64,000 nt of DNA from Platynereis dumerilii (GCA_026936325.1 JAPTHN010000008.1:52741706-52805705), one strand, 5' to 3'. Shown: positions 11,503 to 21,556, counted from the stretch's first letter. Notes: generated by a model not told the origin, from the letters alone. Made by a program: numbers and translations.

Positions 11503-12311
11503 AATAAAACCCCATAACAGTGTAGTTCACAGCTATGAACATCATGAGTGTCAGGTCTGCTCTGAATTAACACGAGTCCGAAGGACGAGTGTTATTCAGA
11601 AGGCAGACCTGACACGAATGATGTTCATAGCTGTGAACTACACTGTTATGGGGTTTTATTTATATCCCGCAATGACTTTATCAGTGGTTTTTACTCAATT
11701 TTAGTCTGATAACTTCAAATTCTCCCAAGTTAGGAGCTGCAGTTTGTTGTGACGTCACCAGCTGCCCATTGTGACGTCATGACATAAACAATCGCTGCCC
11801 ATTGTTTGCATAACAACGTCAGATAATTTATTTCATTGAGTTCACTAGGATGAACTCAATGGTGTGAACTCAATGGTTTTTCCATGGTGTTCACTCGCAA
11901 TTGCGGGATATTATAATAAAACCCCATGACAGTGTAGTTCACAGCTATGAACATCATGAGTGTCAGGTCTGCTCTGAATTAACACGAGTCCGAAGGACGA
12001 GTGTTATTCAGAAGGCAGACCTGACACGAATGATGTTCATAGCTGTGAACTACACTGTCAAGGGGTTTTATTTATATCCCGCAATGACTTTATCAGTGGT
12101 TTTTAGGCTGATAACTTCAAATTCTCCCAAGTTAGGAGCAGTAGTTTGTTGTGACGTCACCAGCTGCCCATTGTGACGTCATGACATAAACAATCGCTGC
12201 CCATTGTTTGCATAACAACGTCAGATAATTTATTTCATTGAGTTCACTAGGATGAACTCAATGGTGTGAACTCAATGGTTTTTTCATGGTGTTCACTCGC
12301 AATTGCGGGAT
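11503..12311. repeat. Two tandem 412-bp units, each headed by a 158-bp palindrome
   Basis: Unit 1 (11503-11914) and unit 2 (11915-12311) are nearly identical except for a short indel around 11692. Each begins with a long inverted repeat (11503-11660 and 11915-12072) running from AATAAAACCCC to GGGGTTTTATT, with arms of about 70 bp nearly perfectly complementary. Each continues with a segment bounded by ATATCCCGCAAT and ATTGCGGGATAT (11662-11911; 12074-12311), containing TGACGTCA-like sites. This looks like a palindromic MITE duplicated in tandem inside a minisatellite. ORFs across it are by-products of the palindrome. Confidence 0.85.
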
Positions 12312-13421
12312 ATTACAACAAACATGATGACGTGTGTAATAAAACAAACATGATGGCGTGTGAAATACAACAAACATAATCGATTATGAATGTGCTTTTC
12401 GCAGTCTACAACTGTGTGATGTTTCACCATTACGTGTTTTGTTCATCATCGGCTGAATGTATGTGTGACCTCACACAGAACATTCATTTGATCTGCATAA
12501 CTCCCATGTTGACCCATAGCAACTGCCGTGTGACACAGTGTGATCATACTTCCACATTACTAGAAAAAAACATTTTCTACCTTCTTGTCAGAAGGATAGT
12601 AAGATCTTCCTCTGGAAACCAGTTCTTAAATAACATTCTTTCACATTTGCATCCCATTGTTCAATTCAATTCAATTCAATTCAATTTTATTGACCATTTA
12701 ACCACTCTACATGAACATAAGCAGGGCTATCTAGAACAATAATTAGTAGTCAGATGGTAGGCTGACGCCAGTACTGGCGTATATACCTTTACCAATAAGT
12801 TTATAAACAATAGTCTTATACATTGCATACCAGTCAAGTTACATATAAGAATATTAATCATAGTAAAATACATGAAATGTGGAATTAAGGATAAGTAAAA
12901 GTAAAAAATAACGATAATAAAAAAAAATAAAAAAAAATTTAAAAAAAATACAAATAAAAAAAATAGAAAAATAATAAATAAATAAATAATAAGCCAGATT
13001 AACTTATTTACAAGAGAGTGAAAAAAAAAAAAAAAAAAAAAAACATATATATATATATATAAATAAGCCATAAGCTGCCCAAACAAACTGCGTACATAAT
13101 TCTCAACAGTATATAATGTAAACCATTGTTAATACAAATGATGTGAAACTGCTCTACTCATGTCCCATTATCACTAGCCAAAATTCCATACACGGAGAAA
13201 TTCACAAGCACTCAGAGAAACACATTTGGTCACAGACCTGCATATTTAATATAATTTTTAAGCTATGGTACTGTACTGGATGCCATGCATAAGAGGACTG
13301 TCGAATCACGTTTACTGCCCCTTGGGGCAGATGGGGTAATCTAACCCGACAGTCCAGCTGGGAATCCAGTTACAGTTGTGTAGTATCTGTTCTGTAGTGA
13401 TCATCAACAGTATATATGCTA

Positions 13422-16400
13422 TCATACCAGTACTATGTATTTCCTCAGTCGCTTTTTAAAGGCATGTAGACTACATTGGTGATCTATTGCAACACTGTAC
13501 CTATTCCAAATTGTTGGACCCTGATACTTAATCGATTTCTTATACAACTCAGTTCTACAGAGGGGTATTGCTAACTTGTTGGAGTTACGTGTTGATCGAC
13601 TTGTTATGTCACAGCTTCTTACAAATAAGTCATTAAACATCGATGGAAGCATTCCTTTTACAAATTTGAACATTAGCATGGCAACTGTATACCTCAGACA
13701 ACTTGAGAATTTTTAACTTCTTAAATATAGGATCTGACTCTGCCAAGTACTTAGCGCTTGTTATAATTCGCAGAACCTTTTTTTGCAATTTGAATAGGGA
13801 TGTCAAGTAAACCTGACCAGTATTTCCCCAAACCTCAATACAGTATATGAGGTAAGGATATACCATACTATAATAAAGAGTAGTTAATGTGTCCACTTTT
13901 AATAACTTTCTTGCTTTGCAGATAATTCCTATTCCTTTTGCAATTTTGGTTTTAATCATATTGATATGATGATCCCACCGCAAATCTGAGTCTAAGATTA
14001 CACCAATGAATTTTGTTTTGTTAACAAGATCCACATCATTTCCATTGATACAAATCCTAGGTGGAGTGACAATGCTACGATTTTTTGATTTGAATAACAT
14101 GAAGTGCGTTTTTGCAATGTTAAGAGACAGTCTATTTGTTTGCAGCCAGGTAACTATCTTGCTAAGTTCAAGATTCATTTGCTCAGCTATTTCCTGAGCA
14201 GATTTTCCAGTTATAAATACATTAGTGTCATCAGCAAAGATAATTGGGAGTAGTCTATCGGATACATTAACAATGTCATTGATGTATAATAGAAATAGCA
14301 AAGGTCCCAAGATAGAGCCCTGTGGAACGCCACATCTTATTGGTTGTTTACTGGAATCTGTGAAATTGAAAGAAACATATTGTTTTCTATTGTGAAGGTA
14401 GTCTTTAATCCAGGTATAAGCTATACCTCTAATACCATATTTGTACAGCTTACTAAGTAAGATATCATGATTTACAGTGTCAAACGCCTTCTTAAAGTCC
14501 AGAAAAACTCCAATTATAAATTCACCATTATCTATAGCTGACAGGATTTTATCAATCAGCGTAATCAGTGCCATATTGGTACTGTGACCTTCTCGGAACC
14601 CAAATTGATATTTATATAGAAGCTGGTTGCTGTTTATGAAAGATATCATCCTATTGTACATAAGACGCTCAAGTAATTTGGAAAACAAAGGTAAAATAGA
14701 TACTGGTCGATAGTTACTAATGGCCATGGGATCACCACTTTTATAGATAGGCACCACCTTGGCAAGTTTCATAGAATCAGGGAAAAAACCTTTTTGAATT
14801 GATAAATTTAGAACATGCGTGAGAGGAGACAAGTAATACCTATAGGTTGTCTTAATAATTTTTGAGTGGATTCCATCATAACCTGCACTGGCGTTTTTTA
14901 GCTGTTTAACCATCTTTTCCACCTCTGCAGAGTCAACCTCTTTTAAGTATATAGAATTAGGATTGGTAGTGCTAATGTAAGTCAAGGGGCTACTGCTTGT
15001 AGAAGGTATATCCCGGTCTAGAGATGATCCAATATTACTGAAATAGCTGTTAAACCTGTCTGCAATGACCTTTTTATCACTTTCTATCTTATCACCAAAC
15101 TTAAATTGACTTGGACTCTCACCAGTTTTTTTCTTATTGATAACTTGCTTAATGATGGCCCAAAGTTTTTTTGTATTTTGGCGATTTTGTTCAATAAGGT
15201 CATTGTAATGCTTTCTTTCAGCACTCTTCATCAGTTTAAATAAGGTGATTTTTGTATCTCTTGTACTCTGCAATATTATCAGAGGTAGGTTTCTTAAATT
15301 GTTTCACATACAGGCGATTCTTAAGCTTGATTGAGTTTTTCAATCCTGTTGATAACCAAGGTTTCCGGTTGTTATACTTTGTTGCAATAGTTTTAACTGG
15401 AAAGGAATCATTGTAAATATTTTGGAATTTATCATAGAACATTTCAAAAGTTTCTCGGCCATCAGTGCTTTCTAACACAGGATTCCAATTGCATCCTGCT
15501 AATTTCTGGGAGAACTGTTTTAAGTTCTTTTCACAGAACAACCTCGTCTGGAATTTCATTTCTTTGTCATTTGTTTTGTTAGAATAGTTTATAGTGAATA
15601 CTGGCAGATGATCAGAGATATCTGTAAAGAATAGTCCACTCAAGGTTTTTATGTTAGTGACATCATTGCAAAATATATTATCAATAAGGGTTTTGGCATT
15701 GCTGCTAATTCTTGTTGGTTTGGTAATTAATGGAAGCAGTGAATGAGAGTACATCACATCAAGAAATTCAGAGCTTGGAAGATGGTCATTGGCATTTAGG
15801 ATATTGACATTGAAATCACCCATTATTTGAATTAATTTTCTTTCCAATTTCATCTTAGAAAGAACATTTGTCATACTATCATTGAAAGCATTTAAATCTT
15901 GGTTAGGAGGCCTGTAGATGATGCCAAGAATTAAATCTTTCTTGAGTCCGGAGTCACCTTTTGAGATTTCCAAAAAGAGTGCCTCAATATTAGTATTAAT
16001 TACCTTCAAGTCTTCCCTTAATTTAACTGAAAAGTTCTCGTTAATAAACAAGGACACCCCACCCCCTCTCCTGTCTTGCCTGCAAGATAATAGTGACTGT
16101 AACCAGGAAGACCATAGCAATCAGCATTATCGTTATTTAGCCATGTTTCTGAAATGCCAATAGCAGTAAAATTGAAATTAAGATTCTCAATGAACCTTTC
16201 AAGTTTGGTTAAGTTTTGTGGTATACTGCGGATATTTAGGTGAAGGGCAGAATAAAATTTGTCATCTATCTTTAGCTGCTTGCATTTCTTAAGAAACGAG
16301 TCTTCTAGGTAGTAGTCACATTGATTGACATTGTCAATAAGTGTACTGTCATTGTAGAACTGCAAGTCAGGATCTGTTTCGTAAAGAGGCCCATGTATAT

Positions 16401-16719
16401 TTGAACCATCATCATTCAGTTCAAGAGGGTTAAAATTAATTTGCATAATATTTGAAAAATTGAAATTATATAGATTATTCCGTGACCCAGATAGATCATT
16501 CATAAAGTCACTATCCTCATTAAAATGATTAAAAGGAAACACAGATTCGGCGCAAGAGGTACATAACCATTTGTTAGACTCCCTATTGATATATATTGAA
16601 TCGTTGACAGTAATACCAGGCAGGCATTTCAGATGAAAATGTCTTTTACATACAAAACATTGCAGTTGTCTAGAGTGACTTAGCACTCTGTTTTTACAAG
16701 AGAAACAGTTTATGGCCAT
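13422..16719 (-). pseudogene. LINE ORF2: PHD finger, APE endonuclease, reverse transcriptase
   Basis: The ATG is at 16719; the longer open frame starts only with TTG. Residues 1-60 form a C4HC3 PHD-type zinc finger (CFSC, CFVC, HFHLKC, WLCTSC). The APE-like endonuclease follows with SETW, IYRPP, GDFNVNI and SDHLPVF. The reverse transcriptase has RPVSILPLFSKLLER, FLDFKKAFDTVNHDIL, GVPQGSILGPLLF and the catalytic FADD (plus-strand 14227-14238). The C-terminal piece ends at 13422. Three single-base-type frame changes break it: about 16070 (in a G-run between AGKTG and RGGGVSLF), about 15250 (between EYKRYKN and TLFKLMKSAE) and about 13680 (near KRNASIDV). The domains are otherwise intact with no internal stops, so the copy is young. 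It nicks target DNA and primes reverse transcription in the family. Confidence 0.92.
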
Positions 16720-17114
16720 CTTAACCAACTGAGGCTACCAGCTTCATGGCAGATGACATGTAACACCAAAAGGTGCCACTCGGCATATAATTGTTGAATA
16801 AATGTAAGAAAGAAATGAGAATAATAATTGAAGTTGTAAAATCATAATCAAGAATCACAGCAGTTTCGAGAGGCAGCATGGCGAGCAATCCAATATAGAT
16901 ATAAGAGTAAGTGAAAAAATTGTGATTGGCACTAAATAACTTTGAAACTTTAAGAAATTCTGAAAAGATTACCAAACTGTAATGAAGAGTAAAAGGGGCT
17001 ATATACAAGTGAATATAAACACATAGAAAAAATGTCATTAATTGCAAGGATATGATGTACATGGGACATCACTCATGTGCAGTTCATAATAAAGGTTCAA
17101 AAAACTATAATTGT

Positions 17115-18404
17115 TCATCTAAATTGTTTTCGTAGGTCCATTAAAAGTTCCCCAAGCTTATTTTTTCCAGGGAAGTTCAGATCCTTGCTGGAAGCCACCT
17201 TTCCTAAACCAGCTCCGATACCCCAGAACCGATCCGAGGGACTGGCCTCTGCCAATGTCAGTTCTCCTGTGTCCATTAGGTACTGCTTCAGTTCTCTGTT
17301 CTGGTGGAACTTCTCATACAAGGCCGTCTTCATCACTTCTACTTCTTTTTTACTCCATTGCTTGAAGTCTACTTTGATGTGCCTCCCGATCCCCTTACAC
17401 TGAGCTGGCGTATGAGCAGCAAAAATCTTTTGTTTTGAAACCTCATCCTCCGCAAATTCCGCTTTTTTAACAAAGAGATACTCCTCCACATGCCGATAAT
17501 GCTGGCCCTCACTCAAGAAAGGAGCAGGGTGAAAGTTTGATAATGGGGAATGTGATCCAAAGAAAGCCAGCATGTTATCCTTCTTGAAGGTGCAGACATT
17601 TAGAGGATCCAGAGATGGAGGCAGTCTGTCAAGTGTTGTTGTGTCATAAATGTTGTGTACTTTCTTCCCATCTTCTTGAATGTCAATGTGTAGTTTATCA
17701 ACTACAATGTATGCATTGTAATCCAGTCGTTTAGCGGCAAACATTATAGGCAATAAGATCTTCCTCCTATCTTGGATTTCCTTTGGAAAGTCCTCTTGGA
17801 TTCCGTACTGCGTGTTCCTCAGCTTTCCTTTTGCCTTCCAAACAGCCTGGCGATCGCCATACCAATGAAATTTACAGAAGACAGTCCTCGGACGGTTAGG
17901 TGCACCAGAGCCAGCATTAGTACTAGGTGGAGCCCCCAGCCTGTTGCATCTCACAATTGGCAAAGTCATTGCATTGTCCAGCTTCAGGGTATTTTGAAGA
18001 ATTTCTCTGATTTTCTTCAGACAGTCATCTGTGGATTCCTTCGGATTTTCAGGTACACCAGTGAAGAGAAGATTGTCACGTCTTGATTGACTATCAATAC
18101 TGATAATTTTTTCATTCAGTTCATTGTATTTCTTGAGAAGGTCATTGTAATTTTTTTGAGTATCTTCTACCACTTTATCCATTCTACAAAGTTTGCTGTC
18201 CATAGTAGAGATCTCTTTCTCAATTCTGTCTGTGGTATCACAAACATGATCAGTGGATTTCTGAAGTTCACTCAAGCTTGATCTCATTCCATTGATATCT
18301 TGTTTAAGATCATTTATTGATTGAAACATCTTTGTTATATCTTTAGCACACTGATCAATAGACATGTTTGTTTTCTTGTCTTTAGTCATGGACCTTGTGT
18401 TCAT
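17115..18404 (-). CDS. LINE ORF1 protein: coiled coil, RRM-like core and C-terminal NADAR domain
   Basis: Intact 429-residue frame; the first in-frame ATG is at 18404 (the 28 codons before it open only with TTG). Residues 20-105 are a Cys-poor coiled coil (KQDINGMRSSLSEL, KKYNELNEKI). Residues 108-275 follow the L1-ORF1p plan: SRRDNLLFTGVPE as RRM strand 1, RTVFCKFHWYGDRQAVWKAK, then EDFPKEIQDRRKILLPIMFA as the C-terminal domain. Residues 278-429 are a NADAR (YbiA-like) domain: FFGSHSPLSNF, the EGQHYRHVEEYLFVKKAEF block with its conserved Glu, KGIGRHIKV, YEKFHQN, LMDTGELTLAEASPSDRFWG and GKNKLGELLMDLR. All landmark positions of the family are kept except that the usual Trp before GKN reads Phe-Pro. 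NADAR enzymes act on ADP-ribose-type or riboflavin-precursor N-glycosides; here the substrate is unknown. A spacer of about 395 bp separates it from ORF2. Confidence 0.92.
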   Translation of the reverse strand: MNTRSMTKDKKTNMSIDQCAKDITKMFQSINDLKQDINGMRSSLSELQKSTDHVCDTTDRIEKEISTMDSKLCRMDKVVEDTQKNYNDLLKKYNELNEKIISIDSQSRRDNLLFTGVPENPKESTDDCLKKIREILQNTLKLDNAMTLPIVRCNRLGAPPSTNAGSGAPNRPRTVFCKFHWYGDRQAVWKAKGKLRNTQYGIQEDFPKEIQDRRKILLPIMFAAKRLDYNAYIVVDKLHIDIQEDGKKVHNIYDTTTLDRLPPSLDPLNVCTFKKDNMLAFFGSHSPLSNFHPAPFLSEGQHYRHVEEYLFVKKAEFAEDEVSKQKIFAAHTPAQCKGIGRHIKVDFKQWSKKEVEVMKTALYEKFHQNRELKQYLMDTGELTLAEASPSDRFWGIGAGLGKVASSKDLNFPGKNKLGELLMDLRKQFR

Positions 18405-19558
18405 GAATCGAAAATGATCAATCAGATACAAAAATTCTTTGGAAATTATATTTAACCACAACACTCTGCTATGGTATTCTGACAGCAATCATTGATCAAC
18501 TGTGAGTAACATACAATCAGAATTCTGGCAACAAACCAATCAAAACTTTCAAGCAAACACTTGGTTAGGTGTGAAGCAACAATCACAATGTACCAGATAC
18601 CTGTGAAAAATGACACCAACTTCGTGAATGTACAATTGCAAATAACTAGGTCACAATCATTGAAACTGTACTAGGTCATTATCAAAAATGAGTCAAGAAA
18701 TAAGCATATTTCCTCCAATACACACTTCAATCAAAGTCAGATATTTTCAATTCATAATTGTTTCACATCATTTGTAATCAAGATGAACGTCAGAAATTTG
18801 TCCCATGCCATAAGTCAAAAGACACAATTGAATTCAGTGCATTTTTTTCAATTTCTGTACAGGTAACAGGTGAGTGCTGCCAGGTGTGTGGTGAACAGCT
18901 GATCAGAGCAATCAAAACATTTCGAGTCAAATATCAAGTTGCAGCAGCAATAAAATCACCCAGGAGTGTGATAGAACTTTAAATAATGTACTTACATACG
19001 TCTCAGACAATTTTGAAGAAGTAATTCAGTACTTATCCAACATAAATTACACAATTTTGTGGAGCTCACACAGCACCTGGCAGCCCTCCTGGCGCCATCT
19101 TGAGACCAATATGATCGTTCTTATGTACATTTTTGTCTCATGTTGTCGCTTTCATATAAAAGCCCTTCCAGTATTGACGAAAGCTGAGAAAAACCTGCTT
19201 ACCGAAGAAATACATGTTGTTAAAACAGCTGAATCCATTGTCTAAATTAACTGAGAACCAAGGAACAAAGAAGTTCAATGCAGCCTTTAATGAAATTCAT
19301 GTCATGCAAAGTAGTCATATTTGCTGAATGTTAATATAACAATAATTATTATTTACATAGAAATGGCATAGAAATGTTTCTCAAAAAAATTTTCTCGCAA
19401 TAATAGGCAATCTTGTGTATTATTTGCATATATAGTTCTGAAAAAGTAGTTTTGTCTATATACTTGTTTTAATTTGTACAGTCCAAAAGCTTTGTTTAAA
19501 GTAGTCTCTAAAAATTTGTTCTCATCTTACAGTTGGTTAATTTTGGTCGAGGGGTCGC
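18405..19558. other. LINE 5' UTR (part) and intergenic
   Basis: No coding exon recognised. The minus strand between about 19108 and 18405 is probably LINE 5' leader. The rest, up to the receptor stop at 19559, is AT-rich 3' flank of receptor 1. Confidence 0.4.
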
Positions 19559-20527
19559 TTAGTTTTGGTCGAGCAGTCTTTTATGTTCGCCGTCTTCACT
19601 CTTGCCACATTTCATGGAGATGTCACCTACACGAGACCACGTGACCAGCCAGATGATCGGGAAAGCCAAGTCGTTCAGGAAGGTGATAAGATAAACAAAG
19701 TGGTAGGCATAAATTCCTAAGGAATACATAAGGCCAAACAAGAAATCTACCATATGGAAGAAGAGCGGTATCACCATAAAGAAGAAGCCAGTGCAACAAA
19801 GAGCCAGGGTTGGGGTGACAATCGACTGCTTCATCAAATCCGTTGTTGTCTTGCGACCCTTCCACACCAGAGTGCCAATGAAGGCAGCGATGAAGGTCGG
19901 AAAAGCCCAGAGCCAAAGAAGTAGCTGAGTTAATTGGTTAGCGTTATACTTCAAGTGACAAAGTAGGTTGTGAACATAGAAGAGGGAGTAATCGTAGGAA
20001 ATTGCTGCAATAATGGAAGGCAAGGTGCTGCCGATGGCCGTAATTATCCAGAAAGGGACCAAACACAGAATGACCTGCTTTTTGCTGAAGCTTCCACCAT
20101 CTCCAATTCCCAGACGTAAGCCATGAACTCTCTCCGTGAGTACAAGGATATACGTGACAACGGTCATCGTCCATGTTGCCGATTCAAAGTAGGCAAAGAA
20201 GTAGCAAGCCGGCTCCGACACAAGAGAGGGAATGTTGTACAGTGACGTCAGACTTCTGTTCCACGCAAGAACACTAGTGATCGCCATGCAGAGGGAGGTG
20301 TGTGCAATCAGCCATCTCCAGGGTTCGCCGCTGATCTTCTTGGTTCGCACGATCTTGATGAAGAGGATCAGGTTCAGAATGACCACCAGGGGGCAGATCA
20401 GGTAGAGAAGGAGAACCAACAAATAGAAAGCAAACCCCTCTGGCCCCTTCGGTGCCTCAATGTAGTCTTGATAGTCTGGAGTTGGACCGTAACTATAGTC
20501 AGCCCCATAGTCATAGCTGGGTGACAT
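19559..20527 (-). CDS. Divergent 7TM receptor 1 (rhodopsin-like orphan family of this locus)
   Basis: The coding exon is intact, 322 residues. ATG at 20527 directly follows a 3' splice site (TTTGCAG|ATG), so the 5' UTR is spliced, as in both paralogues. The N-terminus is short, acidic and Tyr-rich (YDYGADYSYG...PDYQDYIE) and could be sulfated. Seven hydrophobic helices follow; TM1 has LVVILNLILF, TM3 ends ILVLTERVHGLRLG with TER where class A has DRY, TM7 ends LNDLAFPIIWLVTWSR with N...P..W instead of NPxxY. An extracellular Cys pair (SEPACYFF and LLCHL) fits the usual TM3-ECL2 disulfide. The C-tail is short and ends HKRLLDQN. Directly after the stop a near-duplicate of the last codons (CTCGACCAAAATTAA) forms a small tandem repeat. 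Ligand unknown. Confidence 0.86.
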   Translation of the reverse strand: MSPSYDYGADYSYGPTPDYQDYIEAPKGPEGFAFYLLVLLLYLICPLVVILNLILFIKIVRTKKISGEPWRWLIAHTSLCMAITSVLAWNRSLTSLYNIPSLVSEPACYFFAYFESATWTMTVVTYILVLTERVHGLRLGIGDGGSFSKKQVILCLVPFWIITAIGSTLPSIIAAISYDYSLFYVHNLLCHLKYNANQLTQLLLWLWAFPTFIAAFIGTLVWKGRKTTTDLMKQSIVTPTLALCCTGFFFMVIPLFFHMVDFLFGLMYSLGIYAYHFVYLITFLNDLAFPIIWLVTWSRVGDISMKCGKSEDGEHKRLLDQN

Positions 20528-20548
20528 CTGCAAAGTGAACATTCAATT

Positions 20549-20808
20549 CATAGAAATACATAGAAGGGACATGAGGCTCTGGCAGATGAAGCAACCAAAT
20601 CCACCATCTTGGAACTGCCCTGAATACTGGCACAATGGACCGTGACGTCACCAGTAACTGTGATGTCACTTATAACAATGGCATGACGTCACATCATAAT
20701 TATTCTATTGTGACATCATGTCTCAGGGCAGTTCCAATATGGCGGATTTGGTGACCTCATCTTGAGGTGGCATCATACAGCCTAATGTCCGTTCTATGTA
20801 TTTCTATG
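20549..20808. mobile_element. hAT-type MITE, copy A
   Basis: 260 bp with inverted ends CATAGAAATACATAGAA, exact 8-bp duplication ATTCAATT at 20541-20548 and 20809-20816. It contains several TGACGTCA-like sites. It lies only 21 nt upstream of the 3' splice site of receptor 1 (minus strand), within the 5' UTR intron. A second copy in opposite orientation is at 41789-42049. Confidence 0.9.
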
Positions 20809-20841
20809 ATTCAATTAGCATTTAAAGTACAGTACAAGTTC

Positions 20842-21011
20842 CAGTGGCATAACTGGGGGGGTCTCCAGTGGGGGGGATGGCACCTGGGGACACGCAATTC
20901 TCTGGGGGGGGACCAACTATACTAACTTTATATTTTAGGTCCAATATAGGGGGCACAGGTCCAATATGGGTGAATGTGCCCCCCCCCTTGCCCGCCATAG
21001 GAATGCCACTG
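20842..21011. mobile_element. hAT-type MITE (G-rich family), copy 2
   Basis: Begins CAGTGGCATAACTGGGGG and ends GGAATGCCACTG, with the same G/C-run interior as the copies at 9451 and 34992. The 8-bp flanks do not match, so the duplication has decayed or a boundary changed. Confidence 0.75.
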
Positions 21012-21556
21012 AATACAACCCAAGATGTAAGACTACTAATGACACAAAATACAATGTGAGCTTGAAAATAAAAAGGTTTGTCTGCATCAGTTCGAACGGA
21101 AACAAAGCTTCCTAATTGACAACATTGCAATGTTAGGGAAATTACGTAGAACTGTATGGTAGAAATTACGTGGTCACAGCATTGTAAAGCAACATCAAGA
21201 CATGACGTCGGCATACAACATTGTGCCAACATTGTCACAGCTTTGTGGAAAAGTTTCAACATTGGAATGACCATGCATGAGGCGACATCATTTGCGTCAC
21301 ACATTTCGACCTGACAACAGACGAGCCCTCCACCATTCAGCAATTTCCTGCTTAAATTGTCCGCCCCATTGTTTATAACAAATTTAACTCTGATTTCAAG
21401 TGCATTTATATAGAAATATATTCATATGATAATAAATTATGATTGCAAATGGATGCTCTGGATTTAGTGCACCATTATTTCTGCTTTATTAGCACCACAC
21501 CTACACATTTTCAACCATCAGCCATGCATATTATTCTTAGTCTCTGACAACGCCAT
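21012..21556. other. Intergenic
   Basis: No gene recognised; the minus-strand ORF 20822-21343 runs through the MITE and is not a gene. Confidence 0.45.

Larger units (their letters stand above)
10862..12378. repeat. Interrupted minisatellite (about 25-bp unit)
   Basis: Units resembling CAACAAACATGATGACGTGT plus GTAATA occur at about 10905-10965, 11458-11500 and 12312-12378. The array is split by two insertions: the GGGAGACC element (10977-11440) and the palindromic repeat (11503-12311). The three blocks look like one original array opened up by later insertions. Confidence 0.6.
12656..18404 (-). mobile_element. Near-complete CR1-like LINE with NADAR-bearing ORF1 and PHD-bearing ORF2
   Basis: Minus-strand element with two ORFs and a 3' end made of AATAAAATTG followed by (AATTG)n repeats (12661-12690), the tail style of CR1-group LINEs. 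ORF1 runs 18404-17115; ORF2 starts at 16719 and ends at 13422 with three frame changes. The 3' UTR (12690-13421) has a 23-nt A/T homopolymer and a TA microsatellite. The 5' limit is uncertain: a CAAGATGGCGCC sequence (minus strand, about 19105) resembles the YY1-type start of some LINEs. No target-site duplication was recognised. Clade placement among CR1, Daphne, Crack and Rex needs a tree. Confidence 0.9.

Noticed and set aside
11361-12176. Paired ORFs with nearly identical peptides
   Set aside because: Produced by the palindromic tandem repeat read on either strand.
12727-13086. 119-residue minus-strand frame
   Set aside because: Made almost entirely of Phe/Ile/Tyr from poly-A and TA tracts in the LINE 3' UTR.
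16721-17062. Hydrophobic 113-residue frame between LINE ORF1 and ORF2 as a third gene
   Set aside because: AT-driven composition, no domain, and it lies in the inter-ORF spacer; kept only as a note on possible reinitiation.
17077-18281. Plus-strand ORFs opposite LINE ORF1
   Set aside because: Antisense shadows of the NADAR-bearing ORF1.
12640-19130. Target-site duplication around the LINE
   Set aside because: No matching flanks found at the (AATTG)n end and the suspected 5' end.
20834-21019. 8-bp target duplication for the MITE at 20842
   Set aside because: Flanks ACAAGTTC and AATACAAC do not match.
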